From the NCBI GenBank assembly GCA_027605045.1, contig JAQFWX010000010.1:810879-874878 (forward strand): a stretch of DNA of 64,000 nt, given 5' to 3'. The notes below the pieces were generated by a model. It did no database searches and was not told the origin of the DNA. It was given only the letters and a program-made list of their open reading frames with translations. Positions 11,667 to 23,060 of the stretch are shown one piece after another. This stretch comes from Phallus indusiatus. Taxonomy: Eukaryota > Basidiomycota > Agaricomycetes > Phallales > Phallaceae. Numbering within the stretch: the stretch's first letter is position 1; every line of letters starts with the position of its first letter. A program made the translations under genes and the position numbers.

Positions 11667-12300
11667 TAGCCTCGGAACCAGGCTATGATTACGTCACCTC
11701 CCCTTTCAGGAAATCGAAATGGGGAGGTTCCTCTAATCATAGCCTGGTCCGGACCGCTTTGGCACCACAGGCTCCCTCCCTGAACGGGGTCTTTTGTATG
11801 ACTAATGCACATGAATAATCAGTAGTGAGCCCAAATACACATCACTTTCCTAACTTTTTCTGGTATATTGTAATTAAGATGGAATGCTTCATCAGATTAA
11901 TGCAATATAAGTACCAAAAAGTAAGAGTAAAGCGACAGGAATGTCGAAAGATGCATTCCATAACGGCGCTTCATGAGTGCTTAGTAAGACAAAACTATCT
12001 ATGTTCTGAGAGCGGCTTTCCTTCAAACACTCAAGCTTTTTTTTGGTAAGTTCACATAGCTTTGTTGCTAATGTGAGTTTACTGTACCTCCCAATCCAGA
12101 TAAGGCCATTTATATTGACATTGAAGTGGACGAATCTACATATACTGATTACTCATGTGCATTAGTCATACAAAAGACCCCGTTCAGGGAGGGAGCCTGT
12201 GGTGCCAAAGCGGTCCGGACCAGGCTATGATTAGAGGAACCTCCCCATTTCGATTTCCTGAAAGGGGAGGTGACGTAATCATAGCCTGGTTCCGAGGCTA
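11667..12300. mobile_element. 634-bp element with 158-bp inverted repeats and 9-bp target duplication (MULE-type MITE)
   Basis: The ends are long, nearly perfect terminal inverted repeats, 11667-11824 and 12143-12300, starting TAGCCTCGGAACCAGGC. The flanking 9-mer CGCATTACC occurs at both 11658-11666 and 12301-12309, a target site duplication. Long inverted repeats with a 9-bp duplication are typical of Mutator-like elements. The 318-base core has no transposase, so the element is non-autonomous. It lies inside the decayed duplicate of the beta-trefoil/dCMP deaminase block, so it inserted after or during that block's decay. Confidence 0.88.
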
Positions 12301-12459
12301 CGCATTACCCATTTGTTTTTTAATAGATTAACCACAACCTCTTGGTTTAAAAACTATGGATTATGGTGCATTCTCTCTTCTATCTCGAGTCTCAACGTAT
12401 CACACGACAAGCCGCCGCGGCGTCGCTTTATTCCTCTTCCATAGGTCACCACGTTCACC

Positions 12460-12720
12460 CAAAATGAATTCACAATTCGCAGGCATTCACACTTGTTCAC
12501 AAATCTTTATTGCAAGACGTGAATTCGAAGCAATGGGACTAGGGGTTGGACTCGGACGCACCGCCTGATCGCGCGGGCTTGCTCTAACCACGTCACTACT
12601 AGTAACGCTCTCATCCAGAACACTAAAAGCGCTTCAACAACATCCACTTTCGTTTCGATTCCTTTTCGAGCATGTAACGTACTTGCATCTACGCGTCTCC
12701 CGAACAACACCTGTCATTTA
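12460..12720 (+). pseudogene. dCMP deaminase pseudogene, exons 1-2
   Basis: Aligns with exon 1 and the start of exon 2 of the intact gene at 22776. Examples are CACAATTCGCAGGCATTCAC against ACACAATCCGCGGGAAAATC, and CCAGAACACTAAAAGCGC.. followed by AACAACATCCACTTTCG. Many substitutions and indels have destroyed the P-loop and the frame. It is the continuation of the duplicated block that starts at 10336, past the inserted transposon. Confidence 0.65.
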
Positions 12721-13007
12721 AACAATTAAGCGAGTGTTAGCCGGATCAATAATCAGCGATGGGCAACGTACCTTTCTTCCCAGGTTTTCACCATGTTCTC
12801 CACGTAAGTAATACTACCGAGAAACAGTATCATAACAGTGCTTAACGGAAATCCGTTTTTTTTTTATCTCACTTAGCAAAGGCGTAAAAATATATGGTAA
12901 ATCAAGTTTATTATATTTGAATTGCGATTTCACACGTCTCTCTATAAAGATATCTGCTTGACCAATCCTCCTTCGTCCTTATGGACAAGTGGTCTCAAAT
13001 TTCAAAT

Positions 13008-16000
13008 GATAGTCAGGCATGGAAACGAAACGAAAACAAGCACAAAACGTAAAGCTAAACAAGGAGATTTAAACAGCAAAGATGGTCATCATTACATCCT
13101 ATGGAACGAGTCGTTCACTTTGTGTGTTTCGGATGCTATAGCAATCTCTCTCATATGCACCATCTCACATTTCATATTTAGCTCTGGCGATGCTACAGAC
13201 GACTCTCCTGTTACTTTTACCGCCATCCGACTAATTCGACGTATCGCTAAAACTACAATTGGGTCTTCTGAACAACTACGAGTTGCTGACTTGCTTGAGA
13301 TACGAAACAACTCTGGTTAGTGTCGAGCTTACACCTAATACATTCAATAAACACATTAGCAGAAGGGTCTTGTAGATTGAATATCGGCGCCGGAAAATGC
13401 TATTTAACATTCAGCATCGAAAAACTATCCGACATACTCCCGGAAGTGGTGGGAGAGGCATCGTCAGGGGTGTTATCAACGCATCTCAATTCGAATCGGA
13501 AAGTTTTAAATGGAGCTCTTGACTCAATCGTCATATCAAGCTCCGCGGTGCAGTTCTGTGATGATCAAGTAGAGACGTGGGCATCGTTTCTCCTCCAATT
13601 CCAAGCATTTATGAAAGTAATGGATGATATATTGGTGGTACGTCCGCAGGAAATGCGCAACTTTTGTCGTTCCTGCCTTACCAGATTGCTTTTTTTAGGT
13701 AAGTTTATACGTGAAAATAGCGTGGGATATTTTGTCTGCTATTCCAAAGGTAAAAATATACGTCCTTTTGGTCGATACAAGTGAATTATTGAACTAATCC
13801 AAGTGATCTGCGCAGACTATCATAATCAAAATGAATCGTGATGAGAGGGTCAAGCGGCTATATGAAAAGATGAAAGACATCTACGATCACGTTACTGATG
13901 CGAAGCGGCTACCCGAACTAACTAAAACTCAGCTCAAAACGCTCACTGTACTAGTCCAGCAAACCATCGAGTGTGCCTACTTCATAAGAGCTTACAATGC
14001 CGGGAATACAGGTTTGTCTTTTCATTACTTAGATAACGGTTGCTGATTTATTAGCTCTACTTAGTTAAAATTATGGTGAAAGGAGCTATTATAGACGACA
14101 AGATTCAAAGATTCAACGACAAGTTCGATCATCTTAAGCAAGTTATGATGGACTCCGTCCATCTCGAAACGAGCATTGTGACACTTCGCGTATCTGAAGG
14201 AATTACTGAACTAAGTACGTTCCATTTCTATTACTTTTTTTTGTTTTATTGTTCATTCTGAATGTTCCATTTCACGACTTGAAGATGATTTGACTCTGCT
14301 TGAAGGAATTCCTTATGATCCCGATGCTGGGTTCATTCCCGGAAAACGATGCTTTCCAGGTACACGCCAAACGTTGATCAGCGAAATACTGGACTGGGTC
14401 AACAGCGACGCGCCGCAAATCCTTGTTCTCAGCGGACAGGCGGGCACAGGAAAGTCAGCGGTCGCACATACCATCGCTGGACTTTTTCGAGAGCAAAATC
14501 GACTTGGATCCATGTTCTGCTTCAACAGGAGCTACAAAGACCGGCGAAAGTCTTTTTTCAGTACAATGGCTCGGGATTTGGCTGATGGAGACGTCATGTG
14601 GCGCAAAGAGCTCGTGAAAGTTATTCAAAAAGCTGCAGATAGGAAGTCGAAAGATCCTCAGATTCAATTTGAGGAACTTATCGTCAAGCCTTCACAGAAT
14701 GTATCAACCATCGGATCAGTAGTCATTGTTGTGGACGCGTTGGACGAGAGTGGAGATCGTGGAGAACGCAGAGAAATTTTGGAACTACTATTCGACAGAT
14801 GCTCGGAGCTTCCAAAGAATTATCGCATCCTCGTCACTTCTCGTCCGGAACAAGATATCGAGCTATATTGTCAAAAGCCCGGACCTGCCGGAAATGTTTC
14901 GTGTATACGGATGGAAGATGCCAATTCAGAAGAGACACATTCTGATATTCTAACCTATATTTCGGGCTTTCTCGCCCCAATATCGCCAACGCTGGATATG
15001 ATAGACCAAGACTGGTGCGGAATACTAGCCAAGCGCGCCGAGTGTCTTTTTCAGTGGGCACGCACCGCCTGCGAATTCATCGATCCTGCCATCACACGTC
15101 CGCAACTGATACACAAAAAGTGGGAGACTTGCATCTCCGTTTCTTCATCTTTATCATCACCATTATACGGGTTATATCATCAAATCATCTCTAGCCAGTC
15201 CGAGATTAACTCTAAAGACGCCGACTTTGTAAACGACTTTAAAACAGTCGTAGGTGCCATTATAATGGCGCGGGAACCACTTCCGATAAATGTGTTGCAA
15301 AGTATCTTTTCAGATATTGAAGACATCAAGTCCATCCTCAGTCCCTTTGGTTCTCTTTTTACTGGCGTTCACGATTTATCCACTCCCGTGCGACCTCTTC
15401 ACACCTCCCTATTCGACTTCTTCACTGCTGCAGAAAACCACGAGTACTACATTGACACATCGGATGAAAGTATTATGACGATATCCTGTCTGCGACTGAT
15501 GAATAGAACGCTCCGCTTCAACATATGTCACCTCGAGACGTCACACCGGTTCAATCGAGATGTACCTAACTTGGATTTACGTGTACGAGACGCCGTTCCT
15601 CAGCACTTGAAATATTCTTGTCATTTTTGGGCATTTCATCTTCAATACTCATTTTGTCACGGTGAAAGGGGGCGTGGGGAGCTTGTTGCAGAAATTCGAT
15701 ATTTTATGGATCATAATCTGCTCTATTGGTTTGAAGTACTCAGCTTGTTGGGTACAGTTGGTCAAGGTTGCGTGGCAATGCAAATGTTGAAAAACTGGTG
15801 TACCGTCAGTATTCTTTCTTTTTTCTTGAGTACAATAGCTCACTAATTGCGAAAGGACGCGGACAATGACTTGGCCATGGACGCAATGGATGCATGGGAT
15901 TTTGGATATGACTTTGAAGAAGTGATGATGGATAGCACACCACATATCTACCTCTCCGCCCTCCCTTTCGCACCCTGCAATTCGTTCGTTTCCAAAACCT

Positions 16001-18585
16001 ACCTTGCAGCGTATCCCGGACTTTTCACCTTTGACAACGATTCCGGTGAACCGCCGTCCACTGGTGTCTGTTCTTTCCCCAAAACTGGTGTTACGCGAAG
16101 GCATACCAACGGATATCCCAACTCCCTCGCTTTTCATCCGAATAGCAAATATATCGCAAGCGGATCGGATTATGGTGAATTTTGGATGTGGGATTATACG
16201 ACAGGCGAGCTGGTTCATGCTTATTATAATAATGGCCCTGGCAGTCATGGTGCCAGTGGTTCTGTTGGTGGTGCACCAATTTGCGATATTGTATTTTCGT
16301 CTCTGGACGGTGGAGATTCGGTTTATTGCTGTTTTGCGAGCGGAGATATCCTGCTATTCAATACCCGGACAAATGAAAAGTATATCGAGTCTTACGCTGT
16401 TATGATGCCAGTATCAGGTGACCGGCAATGTCACTCCTGCACCATCTCTTCAGACGGGTGCTTTATACTCTTGTGCATGGAAAACGAGGCATTCTTATAT
16501 GATCGGGCAAGTAGGCTCGTTATCAAACGATTTGACAGTGGACTGTCCACATCCTGGATTCGTTGTCCTGGGTTCTCACCCAATGGGGTGTTGTCCGTTC
16601 TTGTAATGAACAACCAATTATGCATTTCGAATACGAGACAACTAAACGCCGAGGGGACGATAATATTGGGGGCGCATGTCAATGGTACTGTGGCGCTTAG
16701 TGACAGCTACGTTGCCTTCGTAGAAAATTCTGGATTAGAGATCTGGGATGTGCGGATACGCTCAAAGGTCACTGAGATACGGTTCGAGCTCAACACTACT
16801 GAAGTCAGTTCAATGGTATTTTCTCCCGAAAGCCAATATCTTCTTTCCGCTTCTCAATGCGGGTATTGCATTTGGAACGTGTCGACAGGAGAGTTAATCA
16901 CTCGGTCTATTGTGGATCATCACGACACCATTTATTGTTTGGCATTTTCGCATGATTCCAAATTGATTGCATTGGGAAATACATGGGATGGTTCGATAAA
17001 CGTTCGACAATGGGCTGCTACAAATATTGATAATGAGCCCTCCACCCAGCCTAGCCCAGAGTTGTCGGTGGAATTGCCACATAACCCGATCATGGGTGAT
17101 AATGGCACCGTGCTGGGAATTGGACTGCGGGATACGTATCTTATCCTTGTGTATCGGCGGGTGTATTTGCAGAATCACAAGTACTTCATTCGAATTTCGG
17201 ACATTACGACGATGAATACTGTTCTCTACGAAGCTGAGCTCACGCATTGGAGGCTGGTTGCACTTTGTCCCGACACAGGCAATTCAAAGTTGAAGGAACC
17301 TTCCGACTCAGACGCGGTACATGTAGCATACATTACAAGTGGTGGTTTCCTCTGTACCTGGGACGAAACAACTAAAAGCGAGATTACTGTTGACGAATCC
17401 GCCCACTCAGCTACCGCGCTCGCCTCTTCTAATAAATATATTGTCTGGGCTGCAATCGCCGATGATGGCAATAGTCCCAACGGTGAGGGATACATCAAAA
17501 TATGGGACATACGCACTCGCGAATTAATGACCGGCGGTTCACATACAACTTCAGGCCGAGTTGAGAAACTTTGCATCTCCAAGAGTAGTATCAAATTTAT
17601 CGTCGCCTATAATGGTGATAATCGAATTGAGGTTCGACAGTGTAAAACGGGTCGTATAATAGGAGGTCCCTTTAAATTGGAGTCATATCCGTGCATAGTC
17701 ACTTTCTCACCCGATGAGACGCGTATTATATGTATTCGACACCAAGGTGCCGAGATCATAAACACAGCAACTGGGAAGAGTGTGGACTGGGCGCTGCGTA
17801 TGTATGATTCAGTGTCGCCGCTCTCCCCCGACGGAAAATATATTGCAGGAATGGACGAGCATGGCGAAGTAAAGCTTTTTGACACCGATTCCGAAATATC
17901 ATTACTCGATATGAACTTTCCATCGGCTTTATTTCGTCGGACAGTTCATGAGCTAGAATTTTCCAACGATTCAAAACAGGTCATTATACTGACTTCTGAT
18001 GCCATAGACTCTTCGGATAATTCACAGACGGCACACTTAGAAGTCGCTGTCTGGGACATCCAGTCCGCGAGCATGATTCTCAATATTCCTTTGAATGGGT
18101 TTAGAAGTGATATATTTCACTTGATTTTGACTGACGGATACCTTGTCATCGCCACCTATGATTGTGTTGAAGTTTTGGACATGAATGCATATGAAATGAT
18201 ATCTACTCTGTACGACACTCATTGCAACCACATGGCACATCCCGTTGCCATTGAACGCAAATGGTGGGTACTTTTGCTAACCATGTGATTTGAAAGTTAA
18301 CCACTTGTCAACAGGTTTGAATTCACTAGTAGGACAGTTGAGGTGTTGGATTATGCAATGATACCTTGGAAAAAAGCCTCAGCTCCTGCTTTTTCAGTAC
18401 CCAATAAGCACGACGGTTGGATCCTAGGCTCCAAAAATGAACTTCTACTTTGGATTCCACAGAAGAAAAGGATGGGTTTTTGGTCTCCACTTACGGTGCA
18501 TATGCCTTACCGAAACATCACAAAACTTAACTTCAACAACTTTGTACATGGTGCTACGTGGACGGCATGTAAAAAGTGTTATTAG
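13008..18585 (+). CDS. C2-like / NACHT / WD40 receptor (fungal NLR)
   Basis: STAND-class signalling ATPase of the type used by mushrooms in non-self recognition and cell death; role inferred from architecture. Order: a C2-like N-terminus (KFQMIVRHG.. to WNESFTL, about 13005-13130); a helical linker with QTIE/NRDERVKRLYEKMKDIYDHV (13830-14210); then NACHT with P-loop GQAGTGKSA (14435-14460), Walker B VVIVVDALDESG (14720-14755) and RILVTSRPEQD (14825-14855). Winged-helix-like sequence follows to about 15800, then degenerate WD40 repeats from about 16100 (SLAFHPNSKYIASGS, MVFSPESQYLLSAS, LAFSHDSKLIALG, GYIKIWDIRTRELMTGG). The tail spliced at about 18264-18314 ends FVHGATWTACKKCY with stop 18583-18585. 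A 50-60 base intron joins NWCT to DADNDL near 15805-15860. The true first exon is uncertain: the C2 domain lacks its first strand, and 13600-13700 may hold an extra intron or a frameshift. Confidence 0.8.
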
Positions 18586-18749
18586 GAATGGAATACATAT
18601 TTATTTTTATATCAGTATTCAATTTAACGTACTCGAACTCCGTACTCAGGAGTTGTTCATGTGGACGCGTGTAATGTGACGCGGCGCGTTGCGATTCGCG
18701 TGCAGCTCGTTCCTCAATAAATATATTCAATAGCACTGCTCCCTTCATA

Positions 18750-18848
18750 ATGCTCATCGCAATCGTTGGCACACAATCCGAAGGAAATAATTCATTCAAA
18801 AATTCCTCATCGGTAGAAAGACACAATTTTCAAGCAGTAGGATCAAAA
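18750..18848 (+). pseudogene. Isolated dCMP deaminase exon 1 copy
   Basis: Starts ATGCTCATCGCAATCGTTGG and stays in register with exon 1 of the gene at 22776 up to GCAGTAGGATCAAAA before a GT. The P-loop is degraded (GTQSEGNNS against GTQSAGKSS). The upstream sequence keeps GTGGACGCGT, similar to the intact gene's promoter. No exon 2 follows. Confidence 0.8.
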
Positions 18849-18897
18849 GTGAGACATACTCCTTTGTTGCATGCCTAGTCTCTAACCCTAATTTGTT

Positions 18898-19056
18898 GCA
18901 AAAATCTTTGGCGGTTTATAACCAATTCAATCTTATTTTTAATTTTTGGGATTTATATTTCAATTCAGACGTTAAATGTAGTTTATAGTGCTATAATAAA
19001 CCCCCAAAATGAATATAATCGCCTTGATTTGATTATAAACCATCAAAGACTTTTGC
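18898..19056. mobile_element. Short inverted-repeat element (MITE-like), 159 bp
   Basis: The left end GCAAAAATCTTTGGCGGTTTAT pairs with the reverse complement of the right end (GCAAAAGTCTTTGATGGTTT..), about 36 bases with several mismatches. The core is AT-rich without coding capacity. A target duplication could not be resolved. Confidence 0.55.
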
Positions 19057-19895
19057 GACTAATAGAACTTGAAGTTCTTGATTAGCCACGCTGCACGCAT
19101 CTCCACGCGGTTTTTCACATATCATTTGAACTTCGTTGTACGTCAATCTGTACGATATGACATTCTTCATGTCAAAGGTACACATGCAAAGAATCATAAA
19201 AAAATTGAGCGCCATCTCTCCGAGATTTCGAACTCAATGGCGCATGGTTTCGCGAGCGGCTGAGGCGCCTAACTGTTCCTTCTACACAATTCCATTAATT
19301 CATTCATGAATATATATATAAGAGCATGAGGCTGAAAAACGGTACCCCACTGAGTGGCTGTAATAATCAAAATGTTTCATTGGTTCCCGGACATCACATG
19401 CAAAGCACGAGACGGACAGATTTCGGCCCCCAAGTGGCACTCTCGGAATCGCCGCTATCGTTGTAGGTGTTGGTGTAGAGACCGTCGAAAAGATATGATA
19501 GCGATGTGTACCAATTACGGCCATTCATAAAAGATTCTGTTTATAGACGTATACTTTTTGTTCAAGGGCACATTTACGAGTCCGTATGAAAGAAGGTGAA
19601 TGCATATCACCATACAGCTTGAAACATCTTAGCTTTCAAATGTCAATTCATTGAGGGTCAAGGACACGGATAGAACTATTCCAAACCCGAATAACACCAC
19701 ATGTTATAGAGGCACTCCGACATGTCTTGAAATCCGCGGGAGATTTGATTCCGGGCTAAAATGTTTATTGTTAAGTATGATTCAAAAACGCATCGATCTC
19801 TAATTAATGTTTATCATCGGGATTGCAAGTTTTAGCCGACGAATCACAATGGAACGTCGCGGTCACATTGCCAAACCTGCCTACATTTGATATGA
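19057..19895. other. Intergenic, nothing recognised
   Basis: Short frames only. A weak frame at 19300-19524 on the minus strand has no recognisable domain. Confidence 0.45.
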
Positions 19896-20449
19896 TTAAT
19901 CCGAGATGGGCTTGAGATTCCAAGTGTAAGATTCAAATTGAGCTCCTATGACGAACTAAAGTGTTATGGTCTCAGCTTCTCAAAAAAAAAAACAGAAAAC
20001 ATGGACTTGATCACCTTGAAATCAGAATCGGGAGTCCAGTGAGAGGTTGGATTGTTCGATATCCTACCAAAGTTACGAGAGGAGTTAGATTCATTCAAAG
20101 CGATAAGCTAAAACCTATTGATACCTTGTATCCGTGAGATTTCTGATGGTCCATGCATACGGATTAATGTCATAGTTGAGGCAATTGAACCCGGGAATGA
20201 CGTAGGTACCGGTCACTCCGTTTTGAATAGTATACACATTTGACTCCTTCGTGCCAGAGATAGGCTGGATATACCACTAGAATGCAGACGTTAAACAGCG
20301 TGACGTATGGCAAATGCTTCTGAAAGAACCTGTGTACGTTCTCCCTCAGTCGATTTAGTGATGTCAACGCCATTATCGCCAAAAGTGGCGACAGCAAGTT
20401 GAGGAATGTTTAACACAATGTGGTAATAACCGGGAGGAATATCAGACAT
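19896..20449 (-). CDS. Small beta-trefoil-like protein, 126 aa
   Basis: Four exons, complement of 20330-20449, 20125-20276, 20015-20063 and 19896-19955, sum to 127 codons including the stop; all introns are GT..AG. The protein starts MSDIPPGYYHI, has WYIQPISG, NVYTIQNG, YAWTIRNL, and ends YTWNLKPISD. The recurring pattern G-x-Y-x-I then W-x-I-x-P fits the beta-trefoil small proteins of mushrooms, which include ricin-B-type lectins and protease inhibitors such as the I66 family. No signal peptide is visible, as is usual for these cytosolic proteins. It is related to the gene at 21527 (same W-I-x-P and YxWxI spacing). The ligand or target protease is unknown; the fold assignment is inference. 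Confidence 0.65.
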
Positions 20450-21526
20450 GGTTGATGAGCTTTGGAATTCGTGAAGAAGATTTTTGCTGCTTCAGAAAAG
20501 AAGAACACAACCATTGAGGTTTTATACTTTCGATACAACGGGAAAAGGAAATATAGGAAGTGAGCTGGGTTACATCACCAACAAAGTTTCGTGAAGAGAT
20601 TGAATCGGATAGCTGAATTCAGTTTGTCAATCAAGGATGACTCATCGTTTAGCATCTGTCAATGGAATACTGGAATGAATGCTGACAATGTGGCACCTGG
20701 GATCGGAGGTTTGGATAATCTCCGATAATGGTTGGAGACGCCGTGTTTTCAGTTCGTTTGGTGATACTATCGAATAACTCACATATTGTTAGTGGCCTCG
20801 CTGTCTGTGCCATTCATTAGTATTTTGCATCTCAGATAAGACTCCCTGTGTCCTGATGTATTGCAGGCACCAGGTGACGGTTCTTCTAAAAAAAATTAAA
20901 TTGTATGCTTAGTCTAATTCATTTGATCTGTACTTGGTTTAATTCTTTATCCAGGCATGCCGCATATTTGAACATATTATACTCTAGGAGGACTTCAGTT
21001 CCAGTAAAACATGCACGATATAGAAGAATTGTGATGTTGTTTTAAAATATTAATAGCATCAGTGATTGAGAGGAGGCACTGGCAAGGAACGAAGTATTAG
21101 AGAAGGGACACTCAAATATATTTCAGAATCTATTCGTGTCTTCGGAAGAAGTTTTCTTCCGTTGATTATCGCATGTGATCATTCACAAGGGCATGAGGTC
21201 CAGGTTTATTACTTGATATGTACGGTTAAGTTCTATATGACCAATGAGTGGCTGTGTTACATGAGTTGTCTCATTGGTTTCTGGGGAATATGGTCAATTC
21301 AATAGCCATTCAGAACAACAATAACGAGGCTACACTTTGCACATTCAATATTCATTTTTAATCTTCAATTCGGTTAGACATCATTATCGTGGTCAACACG
21401 CTAACTCATTCAGTAGGTAAGCCAAATGAATCCCATGATATTCGGCTGGTAATAGTAGCCTTGGAAGCCCAGGCTTCTTATAAATAGACAGCATTTCGAA
21501 CCGGTGAACGTCCACAATTCGCGATC
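20450..21526. other. Intergenic between two divergent beta-trefoil-like genes
   Basis: No gene was recognised. It separates the start codons of two divergently oriented paralogs, so it must hold both promoters. Confidence 0.5.
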
Positions 21527-22125
21527 ATGTCTTTTGATGGTATCTACACTATCTCCTACAACCACGCAGGCTATCGCCTAAATGTCACATATGATCCGGA
21601 GGGCACGATTCAGCTGAAAGACCCGCCGAAAGACGCCGACAAAACAGAACTCTCACAGAACGTTAGTTGCATGCAAATTAATTGATCATCATCTGTCTGA
21701 TTCTTTTATTTAAAGTGGCATATTCGTCCTGTCCATAACCTCGGCGACAACATCTTTGCTATCCAGAGTCTGTCCAATGGAGCGTACCTTCACCCTCAGG
21801 GCACCGGATTCGGCTACAAATCCAATCCATTCGTCTGGTCCATCGTCAATAAACAGTAGGCTCAGTCAATCAGAATTTACCTTATATCCGATATCGTTTT
21901 CTATAACGCAGGATACGAACAGCGCAAACGAGCCCCCTTGGGTGGGTCGCGAGCGATGACTCGAAGGTGAGAGTCCATTCTAATGGTCTTGTGAATTCGA
22001 TAACTGGAAATCTTTATGTAGAGTGTTGTACTTACTCACGGTACGGCCACCACCTGGGAGATCCAAGCTACTATGAGACAGAGTCTTTGATCACTGGCAT
22101 GGTGGCGGAATTACTACGGGACTGA
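21527..22125 (+). CDS. Small beta-trefoil-like protein, 162 aa
   Basis: Exons 21527-21661, 21716-21855 and 21912-22125 give 163 codons with the stop. The protein begins MSFDGIYTISYNHAGYRLNV, then WHIRPVHNLGDNIFAIQSL, FVWSIVNKQ, SPLGWVASDDSKV, TYSRYGHHLGDPS, and stops after AELLRD. The G-I-Y-T-I start and W-x-I-x-P spacing match the neighbour at 19896-20449 and suggest a beta-trefoil lectin or protease-inhibitor-like protein. No signal peptide was seen. A truncated copy lies at 10336-10821. The first intron's boundary was set by the shared CAGAAC|GTTAGTT. Function is inferred only from fold-like spacing. Confidence 0.65.
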
Positions 22126-23060
22126 AATCTTTCTCGGAATAAGATGAGAATCGGTTGTTATAATCTCTTCGACAAATAAATGTTTGATTCGAGATATACC
22201 TACGTATATACAGAGAGATATTGATATATACGGGAGACTCGGATCGAGTGGCAGAAATGGCAGATGGGACCTTCCGGGAATAAAGGACAAGATATATTGT
22301 CACCAGTATAAACGAAAAGTCAGGCCATGTCAATCCAACAGCAGTTTCATTTAAATCCAAATAATCCATCTCTTAGAAGCTAGAGACACACTTTTATACC
22401 AATACGTGACATTTGAAATTTTTTTCGGCAGCAAACCAAAGTCGATATATTTTAAATTTTTAAGCTCCAACCCCTTCTTTCCGAAGCTGAGCTCACGCAT
22501 CGGAAACCAGTGGTCGCACATTGTCCAGGGTCCTAACTCAGGGACCTCAGATTTGAAGGAGCATACATTCCAAGTTGTGGTCTTCTCCTTTTTTGGACGG
22601 CAACATTCTCGGCGGTGAGCGACATGGGACATATTTACCCGTCATGATCAGTTAAAAGTTCAGACGTTCAAAGTTCGAATGCAACTTCCGGACCGGCGGG
22701 CTTGGACGCGCGCTTGAGCGTGACACGTGACGCGTGACGCACCGCGTCGCCTTGCTCATCTTTTTTTTCTTCACCATGCTCATCGCAGTCATAGGCACAC
22801 AATCCGCGGGAAAATCATCCATTCAACAATTCTTAATAGACAGACACAACTTTCAAGCAGTGGGATTAAAAGTTGAATTTAGATCCTTATCGTCCGCCTA
22901 GTCTAACACTATTCAATCAGAACACTGGTAGCGCAACAACATCCACTTCCGCAACTCTCTTTGAAACCCCTCAAACCCTCCTCGATCATGTAACACAACA
23001 CTGGCTCGCCAACTATGTAACATGCGATCTGAACACACCATCCTTGATTGATCCATTCCT
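21655..23060. repeat. Segmental duplication, source block (beta-trefoil gene tail to dCMP deaminase 5' part)
   Basis: Matches 10336-12720 in the same order and orientation: trefoil exons 2-3, the intergenic part with CATGTCAATCCAACAGCAG, then dCMP deaminase exons 1-2. The genes are intact here and dead in the other copy. Confidence 0.7.
22730..22735. promoter_or_regulatory. MCB-like ACGCGT box upstream of dCMP deaminase
   Basis: ACGCGT lies 41 bases before the deaminase ATG, inside a CG-rich run (GTGACACGTGACGCGTGACG). ACGCGT is the binding core of the fungal MBF factor, which drives G1/S genes of nucleotide supply. The same hexamer survives before the dead exon copy at 18665-18670. Regulation is inferred. 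Confidence 0.5.
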
